This document shows positions 1 through 12,337 of a DNA stretch of 64,000 nt, one piece after another. A program made the position numbers and the translations under genes. A model generated the notes under the pieces. The model saw only the letters and a list, made by a program, of their open reading frames with translations. It was not told the origin of the DNA and ran no database searches. This DNA is from Phoronis australis (taxonomy: Eukaryota > Phoronida > Phoronidae). The stretch is from positions 1,102,139-1,166,138 of the forward strand of contig NMRA01000036.1 in assembly GCA_002633005.1 (NCBI GenBank). Direction: 5' to 3'. Position 1 is the stretch's first letter. Every line of letters begins with the position of its first letter.

Positions 1-32
1 GGCCCCCCCCCCCCCCCCCTAAATCCGCCTAT
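1..32. repeat. End of a GC-rich MITE (cut by window edge)
   Basis: A C-run followed by TAAATCCGCCTATG. Read on the minus strand it is an AGGCGGATTTAGG end followed by a long G-run. The same kind of end (GGCGGATCC or GGCAGATTT next to a G-run) appears at about 1327, 1540 and 30225. Only the terminal bases lie in the window. Confidence 0.5.
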
Positions 33-330
33 GTGAAATAGGGACTGCTCGAAGAAAAGGTTTAATAACGGGAGTATTTGTTCGAGTTGGAAGGAATTAA
101 AATTAAACACATCGACAACCTCCTAAGGCGTTCCTCTATGCGCAAAAGGTATTTATAACAACGTGACTTTGATGGTTTAGTCGGTGCGAGGCATAATTCG
201 CCGAAAAGCTTCCGGCGTATGGAGCGCCTATAGGAGCTGCATCGCCTCTGGTTCGGGCCAACACTGGCGATGGTCATTGCCTAGGCCAACACTAGCAGCA
301 GAGGCGATGGTCATTGCCTATTTTTACTTG
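33..330 (+). repeat. Arm of the fold-back element family
   Basis: Starts near GAAATAGGGACTGCTCGAAG and continues through AGGCATAATTCGCCGAAAAG to a GAGGCGATGGTCATTGCC segment that is repeated. It matches the left arm of the large palindrome at 55726-56234 and the arm at 61004-61260 almost base for base. No opposite arm follows, so this is a solo or truncated copy. Confidence 0.75.
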
Positions 331-782
331 TACTTTTGTAAGCCCAGCTACTGGACCTGAAGGAATACAAGTCTGGAACTGGCACGCTGAGTGTGCATTT
401 TTGCACGGGTGTACTTCACAAGGCAAATAAAATGCGTGAAATGCATTAACTTACTTGTATGCAAACGAGTCCTTCTGGACAGACTCCGAGTGACTTACTT
501 ACTTGGGAAACTCACAGGAAATAGCATATGCAAAGAGTTGTGGGTAATTTTCTTAGTTCCTTGTAACAAAATAAAATGTCAACAATAATAGAAGAATTCC
601 ACCAGCTACTTGAAACTACACTTGTTATTTCAAACTTTTAAGTGGGATCAAAGCTCGAATACAGAAATAGCAAAGAAATATTCATCCACTTTTCCAAAGA
701 CGGTCTCTGACTTTTTACCAAAGACGCTTCTCTACGGTCTCTGTTTTTACTGGCTGGTCCCTACGTCATTTTCACGAAAGAC
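331..782. other. No gene seen
   Basis: Low-complexity intergenic sequence. Short open frames of about 60-65 codons occur here, but none resembles a known protein or has splice context. Confidence 0.5.
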
Positions 783-1025
783 GTCGCTCTAGTCGGTGGA
801 GGGGCACGAATTTTTGAAAATGTGGACCTTTTACGACTATTCACGGGGGTACGTTCAGCGCTATGAATTATGCATTCGCCGAATTTTGGTAGTTCCTGAC
901 TTTTTAGTGGATTTTTGTCTCGTTTACCACTTTTTCGGAGTTTTTGTTTCTCTGAGGCGGAACTTTTTGTCCACTTCGTGGATCCCCCGAGCCGTCCCCC
1001 TCATGGGTGCGAGCTTGGAAATTGC
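783..1025 (+). repeat. Internal fragment of a GC-rich-ended MITE
   Basis: Contains GGGGCACGAATTTTTGAAAA, then AATGTGGACCTTTTAC, and later GCATTCGCCGAATTTTGG. The same string of blocks occurs in inverse orientation at 5245-5345, and in part within the more complete element at 29938-30225, so this is a dispersed repeat and not a gene. Confidence 0.6.
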
Positions 1026-1326
1026 TTCACCCAAGTGAACCATCGCAAGAGACAGAGATATTTCTTGAAGAGACGTCTCTATTTTAAAGCTCCAATTAGA
1101 ATTTCTGTCCTATTTAGGCAGGGTCTGCGGCTAAGGGATTCTTTCCCCAGGCAGCTCCAGACATTTGAACCCGCTGCAGTAACATTGAATTACGCGGGTG
1201 CAGCTAATCTTTACAGTGAAAACTAAGGAAGCATTTAAAATCACTGTATTGTACATAAAGTATATAAACTAACTATAAAAGTCACATCATAAAAGTACCC
1301 ATACTAAAGAAAGCCTGCTAGCTGTA

Positions 1327-1600
1327 TGGACAGGGGCGGATCCAGGATTCTGAGTTGCCGGGGGGGGGCACGGGAATAACCAGAATTTCGCCAAATGCGC
1401 GCGCCCAGCCTAAAGTGTAGGGATATAGGGGTCTTTAAATTTGGGTTTGTGGACCTTATCTTATTACTAGAAAAAACGTAGGCTGTCCCCGAGCCCCCTG
1501 TTGCATGGGTGCGCGCATAGTGCACGTTACAACCGTTTCAGTGGCGGATCTACGGGGGGTTCAGGGGATTTCAACCCCCCCTCGGGCCAGGACCCAAAAA
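1327..1600. repeat. MITE copy or pair with CAGGGGCGGATCC-type ends
   Basis: One end is CAGGGGCGGATCCAGG followed by a G-run. The interior shares GCGCGCCCAGCCTAAA with the element at 29938. A second end, CAGTGGCGGATCTACGG, begins near 1540. These ends look like short non-autonomous DNA transposons, possibly hAT-like. Target-site duplications could not be fixed by eye. Confidence 0.55.
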
Positions 1601-2099
1601 TTAAAAAAAAAACGTCTAAGCAAAACAAAAACGTCACCGCCAGCGTGTGTAAACCCCAATTAAGTAAACCAACTTGGAAAAAATGAGGAGGGGGGTTCAC
1701 TCTGAAAATATATTTTTTTGCATTGTGAATTGCTGTTATGAAAATCAAGGCATTTCGAGTCTTCGTGGCTCATCGGCAACTGAAAACCCCGGAGATCAAT
1801 TGTGCGCGCGCTTCCGTCGACACTTCTGAAATAGCCAAGATTTAATTAGATGGATCCACCGCTGAAAGAGCAGCTCTATAGCTGATTTCTTTAGGTAACT
1901 AGTTTCTTTACTCTAAGATATGTTTTGATTTGATTAGGGGAAATACTGTGGTGCCGCAGGCCCTGATAGTCAGGCGAATTGACGTGCAACGCTTTTACCT
2001 CTTCTGTCATGCCGTGATTCTATTACACTCCAAACTAAACTACACGTATAAGCAACCACTGGGGATTAAAAAGTGTCTAGAGAGAAGTTTACAATTCAA
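1601..2099. other. No gene seen
   Basis: Intergenic sequence. An A-rich run lies near 1601-1615. I recognise no protein, RNA gene or repeat. Confidence 0.45.
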
Positions 2100-2114
2100 A
2101 ATTTTTTGCAAAGT

Positions 2115-2480
2115 ACGCTTTAGGTCTCGCGACGGACCAGGCCAGCTTGATTTGTGTAGACATCGAGTTTCAGTGTAGGCCTACTTCTGGCCCCTCGGCG
2201 AACTAGTCTTGTGATGTTTTTTACCAAAGTGTGCTTTGTAAAACTATTTATCTCAGCCAGTACTGGTTGGTCCCGCGACAGATCAACTATTTTTATAGGG
2301 GTAATAAGCACAGGTGTACTTTTGGTCTCGTGACAGACAAGGCCAGAGATTTTGTGTACTCTCAGTGTACATCTGGTCCCTCTGCGAACTGTTCCCGATA
2401 TATCTTTTCACCACGGTGTACAGAATGTTTTGGTTTCGTGAAAGTGTTTTCAGATGACTTGTTTCCTGAAACATTTGACG
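2115..2480 (+). repeat. Diverged tandem repeat, about 150-200 bp unit
   Basis: GGTCTCGCGACGGA near 2122 recurs as GGTCCCGCGACAGA near 2269 and GGTCTCGTGACAGA near 2323. TCTGGCCCCTCGGCGAACT near 2187 recurs as TCTGGTCCCTCTGCGAACT near 2375. The blocks keep the same order, which indicates an old tandem duplication. No coding function is evident. Confidence 0.6.
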
Positions 2481-3965
2481 TTTTTCAATTGTTGTGAACG
2501 TGATTCAGCTTAATAAAGTGATACTTAATTGTTTATTGTCGCTTTTAATAATAGACTATGAGCTGAGAGCACCATCGTTCGCCAGTTTTTCTCGTAATGA
2601 GACAGAACACATGTTTATTTCCGGATTAACAGTACAGGTCTTCGTTCTTAAACAGCTTGAGGCTGTTGCGATCATCTGATATTCAAGTTTATACGCCCCG
2701 TCGGTGCTCCTTATGCTCTTGAATATTTGGTTGTTGTCTAAGCCCCTGTATATACACCACACTTTTTCGTATGCTAAGAAGTTGTGTGTACGCAGATGTT
2801 TCAACAAAAATATTTGCTGGTGGTGTGACTCATGCCCAGATGTGCACAAATATGGTTTGAGCCAAGTTCATGTGACGAAATCGAGAAGGGTTTTTAATTA
2901 CCTTTAAACAAATTCCGGGTAATAGAACAGGAAATGCTTCGTATGATAATAATTCGTTGATAATAGTCCAAAATTATTCGTTTTACATTAATTAATAGAT
3001 TTTGGTAGCATTTACTGTATTTTTTGATAATTTCGTGATGCCTCTACTGGTGAACGCTGATTTTACTATATACATGTACGTTATATAAAGGAATACAAAT
3101 TGCCTAAAACGTATGCCTCATTTATCCAAAACTTATTTAGGCACCTACAGGGGATAAAAGACGTTTGTGTCGTTCATAATGTGCGAGAAGGGCATTGTAT
3201 GAGGGTTTTCGTCCCGTCGCGTACGGCGTCAGTAATTTGTTGAATGTCAATTAAGGACTCATTTTTCGCGCAAAGAGTTGTTTAAATGATTTAGGCAGAT
3301 TACACAGCAAACAGACAAACAGTTAAAACTTTGATCACCAACATCAGGGGCATTACCGCCTTTACAGGTCATTTAAGTGCGCTATTGTTCACGGCCTTCA
3401 TTTGGCGAACAATTAGGCAGATAGAACACAAACGGCCCTTTTAAGGGCCACCACACATTCCTAGGAGAGCCGTTCACTTCGTGTCTTTATCTTCATGAAA
3501 TAATCACTTTTAACGCAAATCGTCAACACATTCCTCGTAAATTAACTCTACAGCGCCAAACGCATTTTAGTTGCAGTCAAAACCATACTTTCGTAAATAG
3601 GGCGAAATTGCATTGATTTTCGTACAACAGATTTTTGAAGAAAAAAACAATTAGACTACTTATTCAAAACCTGAATTTCTATAATATGCGCAAAAGCTGA
3701 TTTAATTTGTGCATTTCATTCACTTGCACGCTCCGGATTGATTCGCTATTAGCAAAATTAAAAACATTGCACAATATAATAATTTCGGTTTGTCAGTTTA
3801 TGTCTGCTATATTTCACAATTTGCAATTAAACTGAATCCTTAGTCAAATTTCAAGATAATCTCACAAAAATAAGCAGTGTTTCGGTTACCAAAAAAGCTT
3901 TGATCTCTCATCTATTCAGTCAGTGGCAGTATAAAAGGCACACACAAAATTTTCTAACTTCAGAA
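2481..3965. other. No gene seen
   Basis: AT-rich intergenic stretch with no recognised protein, RNA gene or strong repeat. Confidence 0.45.
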
Positions 3966-4258
3966 TTCTTACCCAGTGAGATTTTCACTCAGTGAGAATT
4001 TCAGTAAGACAAATTCTCATTAATTTGCATAGCATTACTACTCACATGAGTGAGAATTTCAGTAAGACAAATTCTCACTGAGTGGGAATGCTATGCAAAT
4101 TAGTTACATTCTCACTGAATTCTAACTGGAATATCACTGTATTCTCACTAGAGTGAGAATGTTTTTCTCACTAATTTAAATGGCATCTTAGTTAGTTAGA
4201 TTCTCACTGGAATCTAACTGGAATCCAGTGAGATTCTCACTGGCTTTTGGGATGAGAA
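3966..4258. repeat. Cluster of AGTGAGAAT repeats in both orientations
   Basis: More than ten AGTGAGAAT/ATTCTCACT words occur on both strands. GAGAATTTCAGTAAGACAAA appears twice, near 3991 and 4048. An inverted pair holds ATTTGCAT at 4023-4030 and ATGCAAAT at 4093-4100, both perfect octamer (POU-type) words. At 4141-4160 two 9-bp arms face each other across 2 bp. It could be a small palindromic transposon or a hairpin-forming satellite seed. Confidence 0.65.
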
Positions 4259-4266
4259 TTTCCTGG

Positions 4267-4755
4267 CATGAGGTGTTCCCATTTTGACATTCTCATGGGA
4301 TGAGGTGCCCCCATGTTGACATTCCCGTAGCATAAGGTAATCCCACTCTTACATACTCAGATAATATAATGTGCTATTTTTTGTCATTTTCATGGAATAA
4401 GGTGCTCCCATTTTGGTGCTCGACATTCTTATGGCATAAGTTGCTCCCACTGTGACGTTGTTGTAGCGTAAGGTGCTCCCATTTTGACATTCTCATGACA
4501 TAAAGTGCTTTCATTTTTACATTTTCAGGGCATAAGGTGCTCCCATTTTGACATTGTTGTAGCTTAAGGTGCCCCCATTTTGACATTCTCGGGACATAAG
4601 GTACTCTCAAATTCTTGTAGCTTAAGGTGCACCCATTTTAACATTCTCGTAGCATGAGGTGCACGCATTTTTACAATCTCATGGCATAAGGTGCTCCCAT
4701 TTTGACTTTTTCATTTGATAAGCTGCTTTCAGTTTCACACTGTCAAAACATAAGG
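4267..4755 (+). repeat. 32-bp minisatellite, about 15 copies
   Basis: The unit begins CATAAGGTGCTCCCATTTTG and ends ACATTCTCATGG, for a length of 32 bp. Most copies differ by a few bases; one is short by about 6 bp and one is long by about 7 bp. Open reading on the minus strand across the array is a by-product of the repetition (96-bp, 32-residue superperiod), not evidence of a gene. Confidence 0.85.
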
Positions 4756-5244
4756 AGCTTTGAATTTGTCAATTATTTTATTCAGTCTTCTAAATTCCAG
4801 ATGTTTGATGTCTTCCGACATCTATGAAGACTTTGGTGGATGTGGAGATTCCCATGGACTTCTCGAAGTGTCCAGTGAAAAAAGTAGTAATGGAATCCAT
4901 AAAAGGCACCAAAAAATTAGTGTGTCTGAGACAGGTATAATGTCTCCTTTCATTTATGAGTGACAAAGACAAGGAGAAATGTCATATTTATGTTTTAGAA
5001 TCTGTCAACTTACAACTGTATTCACGGTGCATTGGTAAATTTAAAAGTACTTAGTATGCTGCCTAAAAACAAGGGTGCGCTACTTAACTATTAAGGACCA
5101 CCATCAGTCCGTAATTTCAGCAGTTTTACATTATGGAAAAATCACGATCATTGTTTGTTATATAGTTGTAACATTAGCTATTACAAATTTCACAAAACTC
5201 AAGTTGTTCAAAAGTATTTATTGAAAATTAAACAATTAAACATC
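4756..5244. other. No gene seen
   Basis: Intergenic sequence after the minisatellite. Short overlapping open frames occur on both strands, with no recognised product. Confidence 0.4.
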
Positions 5245-5345
5245 ATATGCGGAACTACCAAAATTCGACGAATGCACTATTCATAGCTCTGAAAATACAC
5301 TGTAAAACGTCCACATTCTCAAAAATTCGAGCCCCCCCCCCTCCC
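5245..5345 (-). repeat. Inverse-orientation copy of the 783-1025 repeat
   Basis: Read on the minus strand it gives GGGGGGCTCGAATTTTTGAG, then AATGTGGACGTTTTAC, then GCATTCGTCGAATTTTGG. These are the same blocks, in the same order, as at 783-905 on the plus strand. Confidence 0.65.
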
Positions 5346-7495
5346 GTTTATATGCTGGGTGAGCGCATGGATTGTGGTCAATAGCCTTTGTCCACAAGTC
5401 GAAGGTGTCCAGGTAAGGACAATGTTTAGCCCCGACTCAGTCTTGTAAAATACCTGAAATTCCCTCCGACGCAAATAAGCTAGCTTGTAAGAATATTTCC
5501 CCATGTAAAAGGCTACATTTATGCAAAGCGCTGCTAACAGACTCCGAATAGTCGCATGCGACTTTGTATTGATCGACTACATCGCACACTACTTCTCCTG
5601 ACTCGAAGAAAGTCAGGGCAAAATCGCATGTGCTCTGTTCCTGTATGTCATATATGTATCTTGCAAAGGTGTGTCGTAACGTTTGTGTAAGACAATCAAG
5701 AAGCGATATGTGAAAAATGGGACTATGTAGAGATGGCTAAAGGAACATTGTCGCTTTTATGGCCGAAAAGGTCATCTTTAAGGATTTTGTTGGATGGAAT
5801 AGACTTCGTTAGGTTATTTGCGTTGGTCATACCTACAAAACAACAAAATCCGTTGTGTTTTCGTGGTTTTATTACAAGTCGCCAATTCTTACCATTGTCT
5901 GCTGACATTCATAGAAAACAAGGCCGATGATTTTGCCATTTAAATACGTTTAAAACACACTGCGCGATTTATGGATTGTGATTTAGCTTTGTCAGTATAG
6001 TGTTAGATTGCGACCGCCGGGATTCCACGCTCGAATCCAAGCTGAGCCTAATATTGCAGAAATTCATTTTTCGCCAATCATGTCTTTTTGAGACCTAGAC
6101 TAAATTCGCCATGGTGTTTTTATCTATTTGGTTATGGTTTTAAGAGTGATCGCTAGAGTAAATCTTACAAAGTTGGGAGTAGGCATAATGGAATTTAATG
6201 GTGGTATTTTGTTCATCCTATGAGAGTAGGCCTACTCAAACCACAGCAACCTAAGTATAAAAACCAACTTTCCGCGACAAAGCGGTAGATGATGACGTGT
6301 ATTCTATTCAAATGAACAATTTATAAATTGTTCAAGTGAAATGCAAAGTAAAATGAATATACAAAAGACAGCAAAAATTAAGCTTTAAACGTGCCCAAAT
6401 AATGAGCTAATAGCCGGCTACACCTAGTGAAGCAAAGGCACATGCTTCTATGTTCAGCGACAGTCTTGTCATTTTGATACGGGCATTTGAAGAATGCCTG
6501 GTGAGGCGTGTAACTTCTGGGGGTGTTAACAGTGTGGCTCCTCCAATCACCGTCCACATACTTGGGCAGTAGATAGAAAATTAAAGATGGACAAGGACAG
6601 AAAAAATTGGCAAAGAAGTTCACCGATGCTCGCTCGCCTTTGCCTTACAGAAAAATGTCCCCAAGTCACAGTGTTTCCATCACATGACCACACTCGACCG
6701 TCCCGGATTGATCGGTGATGCTCATACTTCTGACGATTAAAGCCCCTTTATATGCAGCACTTTTACACCTGTACACCATGCACTCAGATGTAAACGTTAA
6801 TTAACATCGCGATCATATGTGGGAAAAGAAAAGCAATATTCGCACAGAAAACTCTATACATTTCGCAACGAAGTCGGCGCATGCAACGTTTGTAAGTTAA
6901 AAAAATATTTTTTTCACAACAATTGTCTTGAATTCGGAAGGTCTGAGGCTCGGGTATCGATCCCCAAGGATTGCTTTTAGAGCTATCTTTCAATCGGCAA
7001 GTATATATTAAGAAAGATAGAAGGACTGGTGGCAAGACACATTTAATAATGAAAATTTGAACGACAAAGGGTGGTTTGAAAATTGTCAGAGGGCAGTGAC
7101 GTTAACACAAGATGGCTTGGTCGGGTCGCGATCATGACGTGCTGGCTATTGGCAATTCAGAGTTCGAAGTAAAGAAAGAACTTTTGCAAAGTGAACCGAA
7201 AAGCTGATTTGTCCTGATGAGGTTACAAGTATGCATGTACCTCTTAAAGATGTCCAGTGAAACCGTGGATTAAAAAGATGTCGGCAAAATTTCACCCAGC
7301 ATCATTATCATCATCACCGTCATCAGCAGAAGCATCAACTGCATCAGATGCAACATTACAATAAAAGATCTTACCAAACCACACAACAATAAAGTTTTTT
7401 GGACTTTTAAAGGGAAGTGGTGTTGCCTCAACTTGAAGAAAAGATGGAACTACAGAAATAATTTCGTAACGGCACTTTTACGGAGTGATCTTGCT
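5346..7495. other. No gene seen
   Basis: Intergenic sequence. An imperfect CAT/ATC-rich microsatellite lies near 7300-7345. No recognised coding or RNA gene. Confidence 0.45.
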
Positions 7496-7708
7496 TTTAC
7501 ACCCGTGTGTAAATTTAAATCACGTTCACATGTGCTTATAGTACATAGTTGCACGTGCATAAATTTACATTTACGCGACCTCTGGAGGTGGTGCAATTAT
7601 ACACCCGAGTATTGTTTTACATCCGGATGTATTTGCGTTCATATGGCAAAATACCATACGTAAATATACACTCGGTTGTAAATACTATCATGTAAACGGG
7701 GCTTAAGA
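7496..7708. repeat. Small inverted-repeat element (MITE-like)
   Basis: TTTACACCCGTGTGTAAATT at 7496 faces TAAATATACACTCGGTTGTA at 7661. Reverse-complementing the second gives TACAACCGAGTGTATATTTA, so the two form an imperfect inverted repeat of about 22 bp. The right flank reads TGTAAACGGGGCTTAA, a type of end seen in short transposons. True ends are uncertain. Confidence 0.45.
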
Positions 7709-10700
7709 TTGGAAGCAATTGCATTCGTTAGCAGATTTGCAAAAGCTGCATCCTGGTAAAAGAACAACTTCGCTGTACACTTTTTCAGTCATTGTGGACG
7801 CAAGATACTGCTGTGACGACAACTATTCAGAAATTTCGCTAAACTCAGCGGTCTTTGTTGGTGTCAAGGGCGTTTTGTAGCGCTGTCGTCGTCAGTGACG
7901 TTTAGGTGACGTACTTTTTTATATTGTAGGTTTTGGAACTGGTTCAGTGTCAGCGACGTCGTCATTATTTGCAGCTTCGCTATCTGTGGTGCTCAGTTTC
8001 GTCAGCGACGTCATGGTTTTGGAGGTCTGACGTTTTCGATGTTGTTTATGGTATCGTTGACTTCGTCATTATTCTGCCTGTACCTTTTTAGTCAATTTCT
8101 TCAAGTCGGTGTCGCCACGACAGAGCGTTTTCAGTATTTCTTTATCTGTTGTAATGTTGAGCTTGGGGGTCAAGAGTTCAACAACACAGAGCTTGTGAGT
8201 GAAAAAAAAAATAAATTTCGCTTAATCATAAATATACAAAGTCTCTGATAACATACCTGAAACTGTAAAGTACTGAGAAAATTATTTCTAGGCTGTGATG
8301 TGTCACTGATCACATGGCAAAACCTTCATTCAGTGATTAGAGAGTTTCGGCTACACGTTAAACGCCAACGTGACTGGATAAGGGTTACACAATTACAGCC
8401 ATAACCAGCGTGACGCTGTGGTTGAGAATCATTGCTGGAAAACATTGTTGGCGAAGAACTAATTCAACTTCGACAAATTTTGCGAAGGCGTGGTCTCAGA
8501 GTCGGCCTCAGTATCGTCACCATTTCAGTCTCCTTTGGTCGTCGTCAAGTTTGCACCCCCGCGCCATAGGCGTGCGGACGTTTCTGTGGGGAGGGCAATC
8601 CCCCGTGGCCCAGAAACTTAGGTACAATGTTTCAACAAAATTTCACGAGAAAGGGCAAAATTTTAGGCTTGAGCATTTGGCGATTACCTATGATTATGTT
8701 CTTGAAGGGAAAGGTATGCGTGTACATCATTTTAACCTTTAGGAAAATTATTTTCAGTTTGCTTTTAGGTGCCAAAAAGTTGTAGTGCCTACTGTCTGAA
8801 TCATTTACAGGATACTAAAACATAAAAATCCTTATCACGGACAGCGAAATCCGGATCGAAACAGCATCATCTTGGAATGAGTAGATGGAATATAGTGTCT
8901 GAAGAGCGGTCAATTCTTTTCTCAAAGAATGACGACACTGCATTGTCAAGTGCGCTCGTATTCGTATCATACAACATGAGTTTCGCTTTTTAATTTTATA
9001 GATTTAAAAAATATCTGGGAATATGTCAGCGATTGTTGCAATATTTTCCAAGATCATTGAAAAGTTTAATAGCAATACAGTTCCTTATTTGCGTTATATT
9101 GAGAAATAAATTCCATTCGTATTTTAACTGCAACATTGAGTGAATATGGCAAACCAATGAGCAAACTTTTACGATTCGGCCACCTATTTTACATATATGT
9201 GTACATTGTCGTCCGAAACTTCCTTTGTTTTAATTCGTGTATATTAACAGGCAAAAAATCGCCAAAAAGACAATCCTGATTAACTGAAAGTGGCATGATC
9301 TTCGTAGATTCCGAAGCATAGGATTTCTAGACCAAAGTGTAGATGAACAACAGATGGACCCAGTAAACTGACATGTCGTTAAGTGTTATAATTAATTTCA
9401 GAACTCTGATTGAGTTTTGGGAGCGTATTGTTGTCTTTGGAGTTGAAAACGGGACTGAACTAAAATACTTTGGGAACTGCTTGAAAATCTCTTGTGTGAC
9501 AGACTACTTTGAACAACAGGAAAGTCAAACGGCGATTAAGTCGGGCATGTTATCGTGAAGAGAACATCAACACATTGTAACAGGAAGACGAGTTGAATAC
9601 ATGGAACTAAGAGAGTGCAAACCTAAAAAATGAACTACCTAAAAAGCGCAGAAAAGAAGTGTATTGAAGAAAACAAATAATAAACCTTACTACTGATTGT
9701 GAATTAAACTGATGTTATGAATTGTCCGAGACAAATAAGATTAATGGATTGGCACAGTTTTATCGTTGTACTTGTGTGCTTCACTTCAAAATAAAACAAC
9801 GGATATACGTTGTTAGTTGTTTTAGAAAATTCAGTTGCATTTCGCACACTCGTTCACCCAGTAATAACATTTCCCACTCAACTGTCTTTTGTGATCTTAA
9901 CTTTTAGTTTCTTTTGTGTTACACTTCGTCCTAAGAATTAACCAAAATCGATCGACATAACAAAACTTACTTTCAACGTCCTATTGAAGCGCAGCCAGTG
10001 TCTTTTACTATTTGAATAGGCTTAAAATAAGCTGCTACTTGCGGTTGCGATTTGGCTTGTATTCTCTAAAACTAACCTCGGAAAAAATAATGGGTGTATA
10101 AAGGAAAAGTGTGGTCGTATTTACTTTGTACATTTACATGTTTGTTGAGAATCTTGTCATTAGGCAACTGGTACACTAACACTATTTGCACCCAAGTGGA
10201 CAAGAATTTTGGACAGAATTTCGGTGTCCCAAATCTTACAGACTGTCGTAGACTAGAGAGTTTTCACTATATTAGTCAAGTACCAGACTTAATTTGCACG
10301 AAGGGTGTTGTGCAGATAACCATACTCCTATACCTCCTGGGCTCTGCATACAGAATGTTACCGAGACCTTCAGTATGTGGGAGTAAAAACAAACACTGAC
10401 CTGTATCTTGAACTAAAATTTTTGAAAAAATTTGATAATACATAAACCAATTGATATTTAAAGGTCAAATGTTTGACTTTTTTAAAATAATTTACAAAAT
10501 GCCTGAGCAAAGGGTGCAAAAAGTCTTATGTTCCAATAGCTCTGGGGTTTCAACATGAACATGTTTGTATTAAAACCTTTATTCAGAAACTGCAGCAGTA
10601 TGTACCAGTGCATGTTTACTGGCACTGGTATGCACAAACACACACAGATACACCTAATTTTGCTAAAAGTGTGGTTTATAGCTTCGGTGACAATAATCAA

Positions 10701-12150
10701 GCAAATATAAGTCTTGCAATTTAGCATGTTTCTGCCTCCACGAGTCGTGTTTCATGGTATAATTTTGTTACGACTGCATAATACATTAAGAAAATAAACA
10801 AACTGCACAAGCAAAACTAAACAACAAAATAAAAAACAGAAAAATAAACAACAGGGCAAAAGCTCTTGCTGATTCACACCTTTAGGCAATACATTCCACC
10901 ATAGATTATAGACAACAGATGTACTATAGTCTATGATTCCACACCTAGTAGGCTAAGCTTGTACACGAGAGGGGGAATAACTGATAAACCTGCAGACCCA
11001 ACTTCTGAAATATGCGTAAAACGTGGTTCTCATTACATACTTAAAACTCATCCACACATTATGCAGAACAGTTCAACATTGAAAAGATTCAAAACATAAA
11101 CACTTCAACTCATGTAAATAACCAATTCCTGTGAGGAAACCCTTCACCAACCCATGCACAACAACAATGGAGTAAACTTTAAACAGGCAAGGAATGTGAA
11201 ACCCAAAAAAATCTACAATTAAAACACATCCCGAGAGGAGGACTGGTTTTCGCAATACAGAAGCTCATGTCATGGATAATCATAGATACTACCATGTAAA
11301 TACATAATCTTGGTAACTTTCCAAAGTATTCAATTACATCGTTTTTGGCCAAAGTACGATTAAAAAACGGACAAAGTAATTAAGTAGCTTTGACACTACA
11401 AAAGGATAGACACAAGATTAATTTCTCTATCAATTAGGTGGCCAGAAGAAAAACCCAAACCTTCCCAAAACCATGCAACAGTTCATCCCCAGCGCCAGGT
11501 AAATGTCACTGGTCTTAAAACCTACATAAGCAATAATTTTTTGAGTGATTCTTGTTGAGACTGTTAATTGCCAGAGAAATCCCACAAATTCTAAGAAATT
11601 AATAATTTTGACTCTAAAAGTAGACCCATGGACCAATATATGGAACTTTTTCTGAATATACAAACATGCATATAAATTTGGAAGCATTTGCAAAAATTCC
11701 TGGTATATTAAGCTGTTCTAGGCCTAGAGTATTTATGAAATTCCAAGCTCCTTTAAAAGTCTACAGATATATCAATGTCATCTTCAGCAATGTCTGGCTA
11801 AAAATACCAAAAGCATGCAAACATACAGTATGTGTGAATAATTAGGGAGAACAGATAAAAAGTAAATACTGCAAACTAATTCAATCCTTTTGCACATAAT
11901 ATTTCAGAAAAGCAGAAATCTTGTCTGGTTTCTCAACAAAAAGCATAAAGTAAATTCTACAAAATTTTAGCATATTTTGAACTATACAGCAATTCTTAAA
12001 TGACACAGTAAATTTTGAGTATTTCTAGCAGCATTGTCAGCCTTTCAAAAATACAAAATAATTTTGGCAATCCTTTTCATACAAAATACATGTAAGTGCA
12101 AAATTGTCACAAAGGGGTAGCTGACGGGCATGTAATAAAAATCTACCATT
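7709..12150. other. No gene seen (downstream of the sulfurtransferase gene)
   Basis: AT-rich intergenic sequence. Scattered open frames of 60-110 codons occur but none is recognisable. A fragment near 8567-8640 (GGCGTGCGGACG followed by a G-run) may be another MITE end. Confidence 0.4.
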
Positions 12151-12156
12151 TTTATT
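12151..12156 (-). promoter_or_regulatory. Possible polyadenylation signal of the sulfurtransferase gene
   Basis: AATAAA on the minus strand, about 36 bases after the stop codon at 12192-12194. This is a plausible position but close to the stop; other AATAAA words occur further on. Confidence 0.35.
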
Positions 12157-12191
12157 GTGAAGGACAGCACTATCTACTGTTTATAACCGTG

Positions 12192-12337
12192 TTATGCTGC
12201 ATCAGCTGGTGTGTATGGCCCCAGGACCACCTGCTCTCTACTCGCCCTCAAATAATATTCGTTCCATGAACCATCATATACCGGGATGTTCTTCCCACAC
12301 AAGTGTGCAGCCAGCATAATGCAGCATGCTGTGATAC
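12192..12337 (-). CDS. MPST: MPST coding exon 4 (C-terminus)
   Basis: Found by translating the minus strand by hand; it is too short to stand out as an open frame. After the acceptor TTTTTTGCCAG it reads GITACCIMLAAHLCGK, then VYDGSWNEYYLRA, and ends at TAA. The VYDGSW-E motif is conserved in MPST C-termini. The frame joins exon 3 exactly. Confidence 0.92.

Noticed and set aside
4374-4610. Repetitive minus-strand peptide with MSKWxHL units
   Set aside because: Produced by a 32-bp minisatellite cycling through three frames; not a repeat protein.
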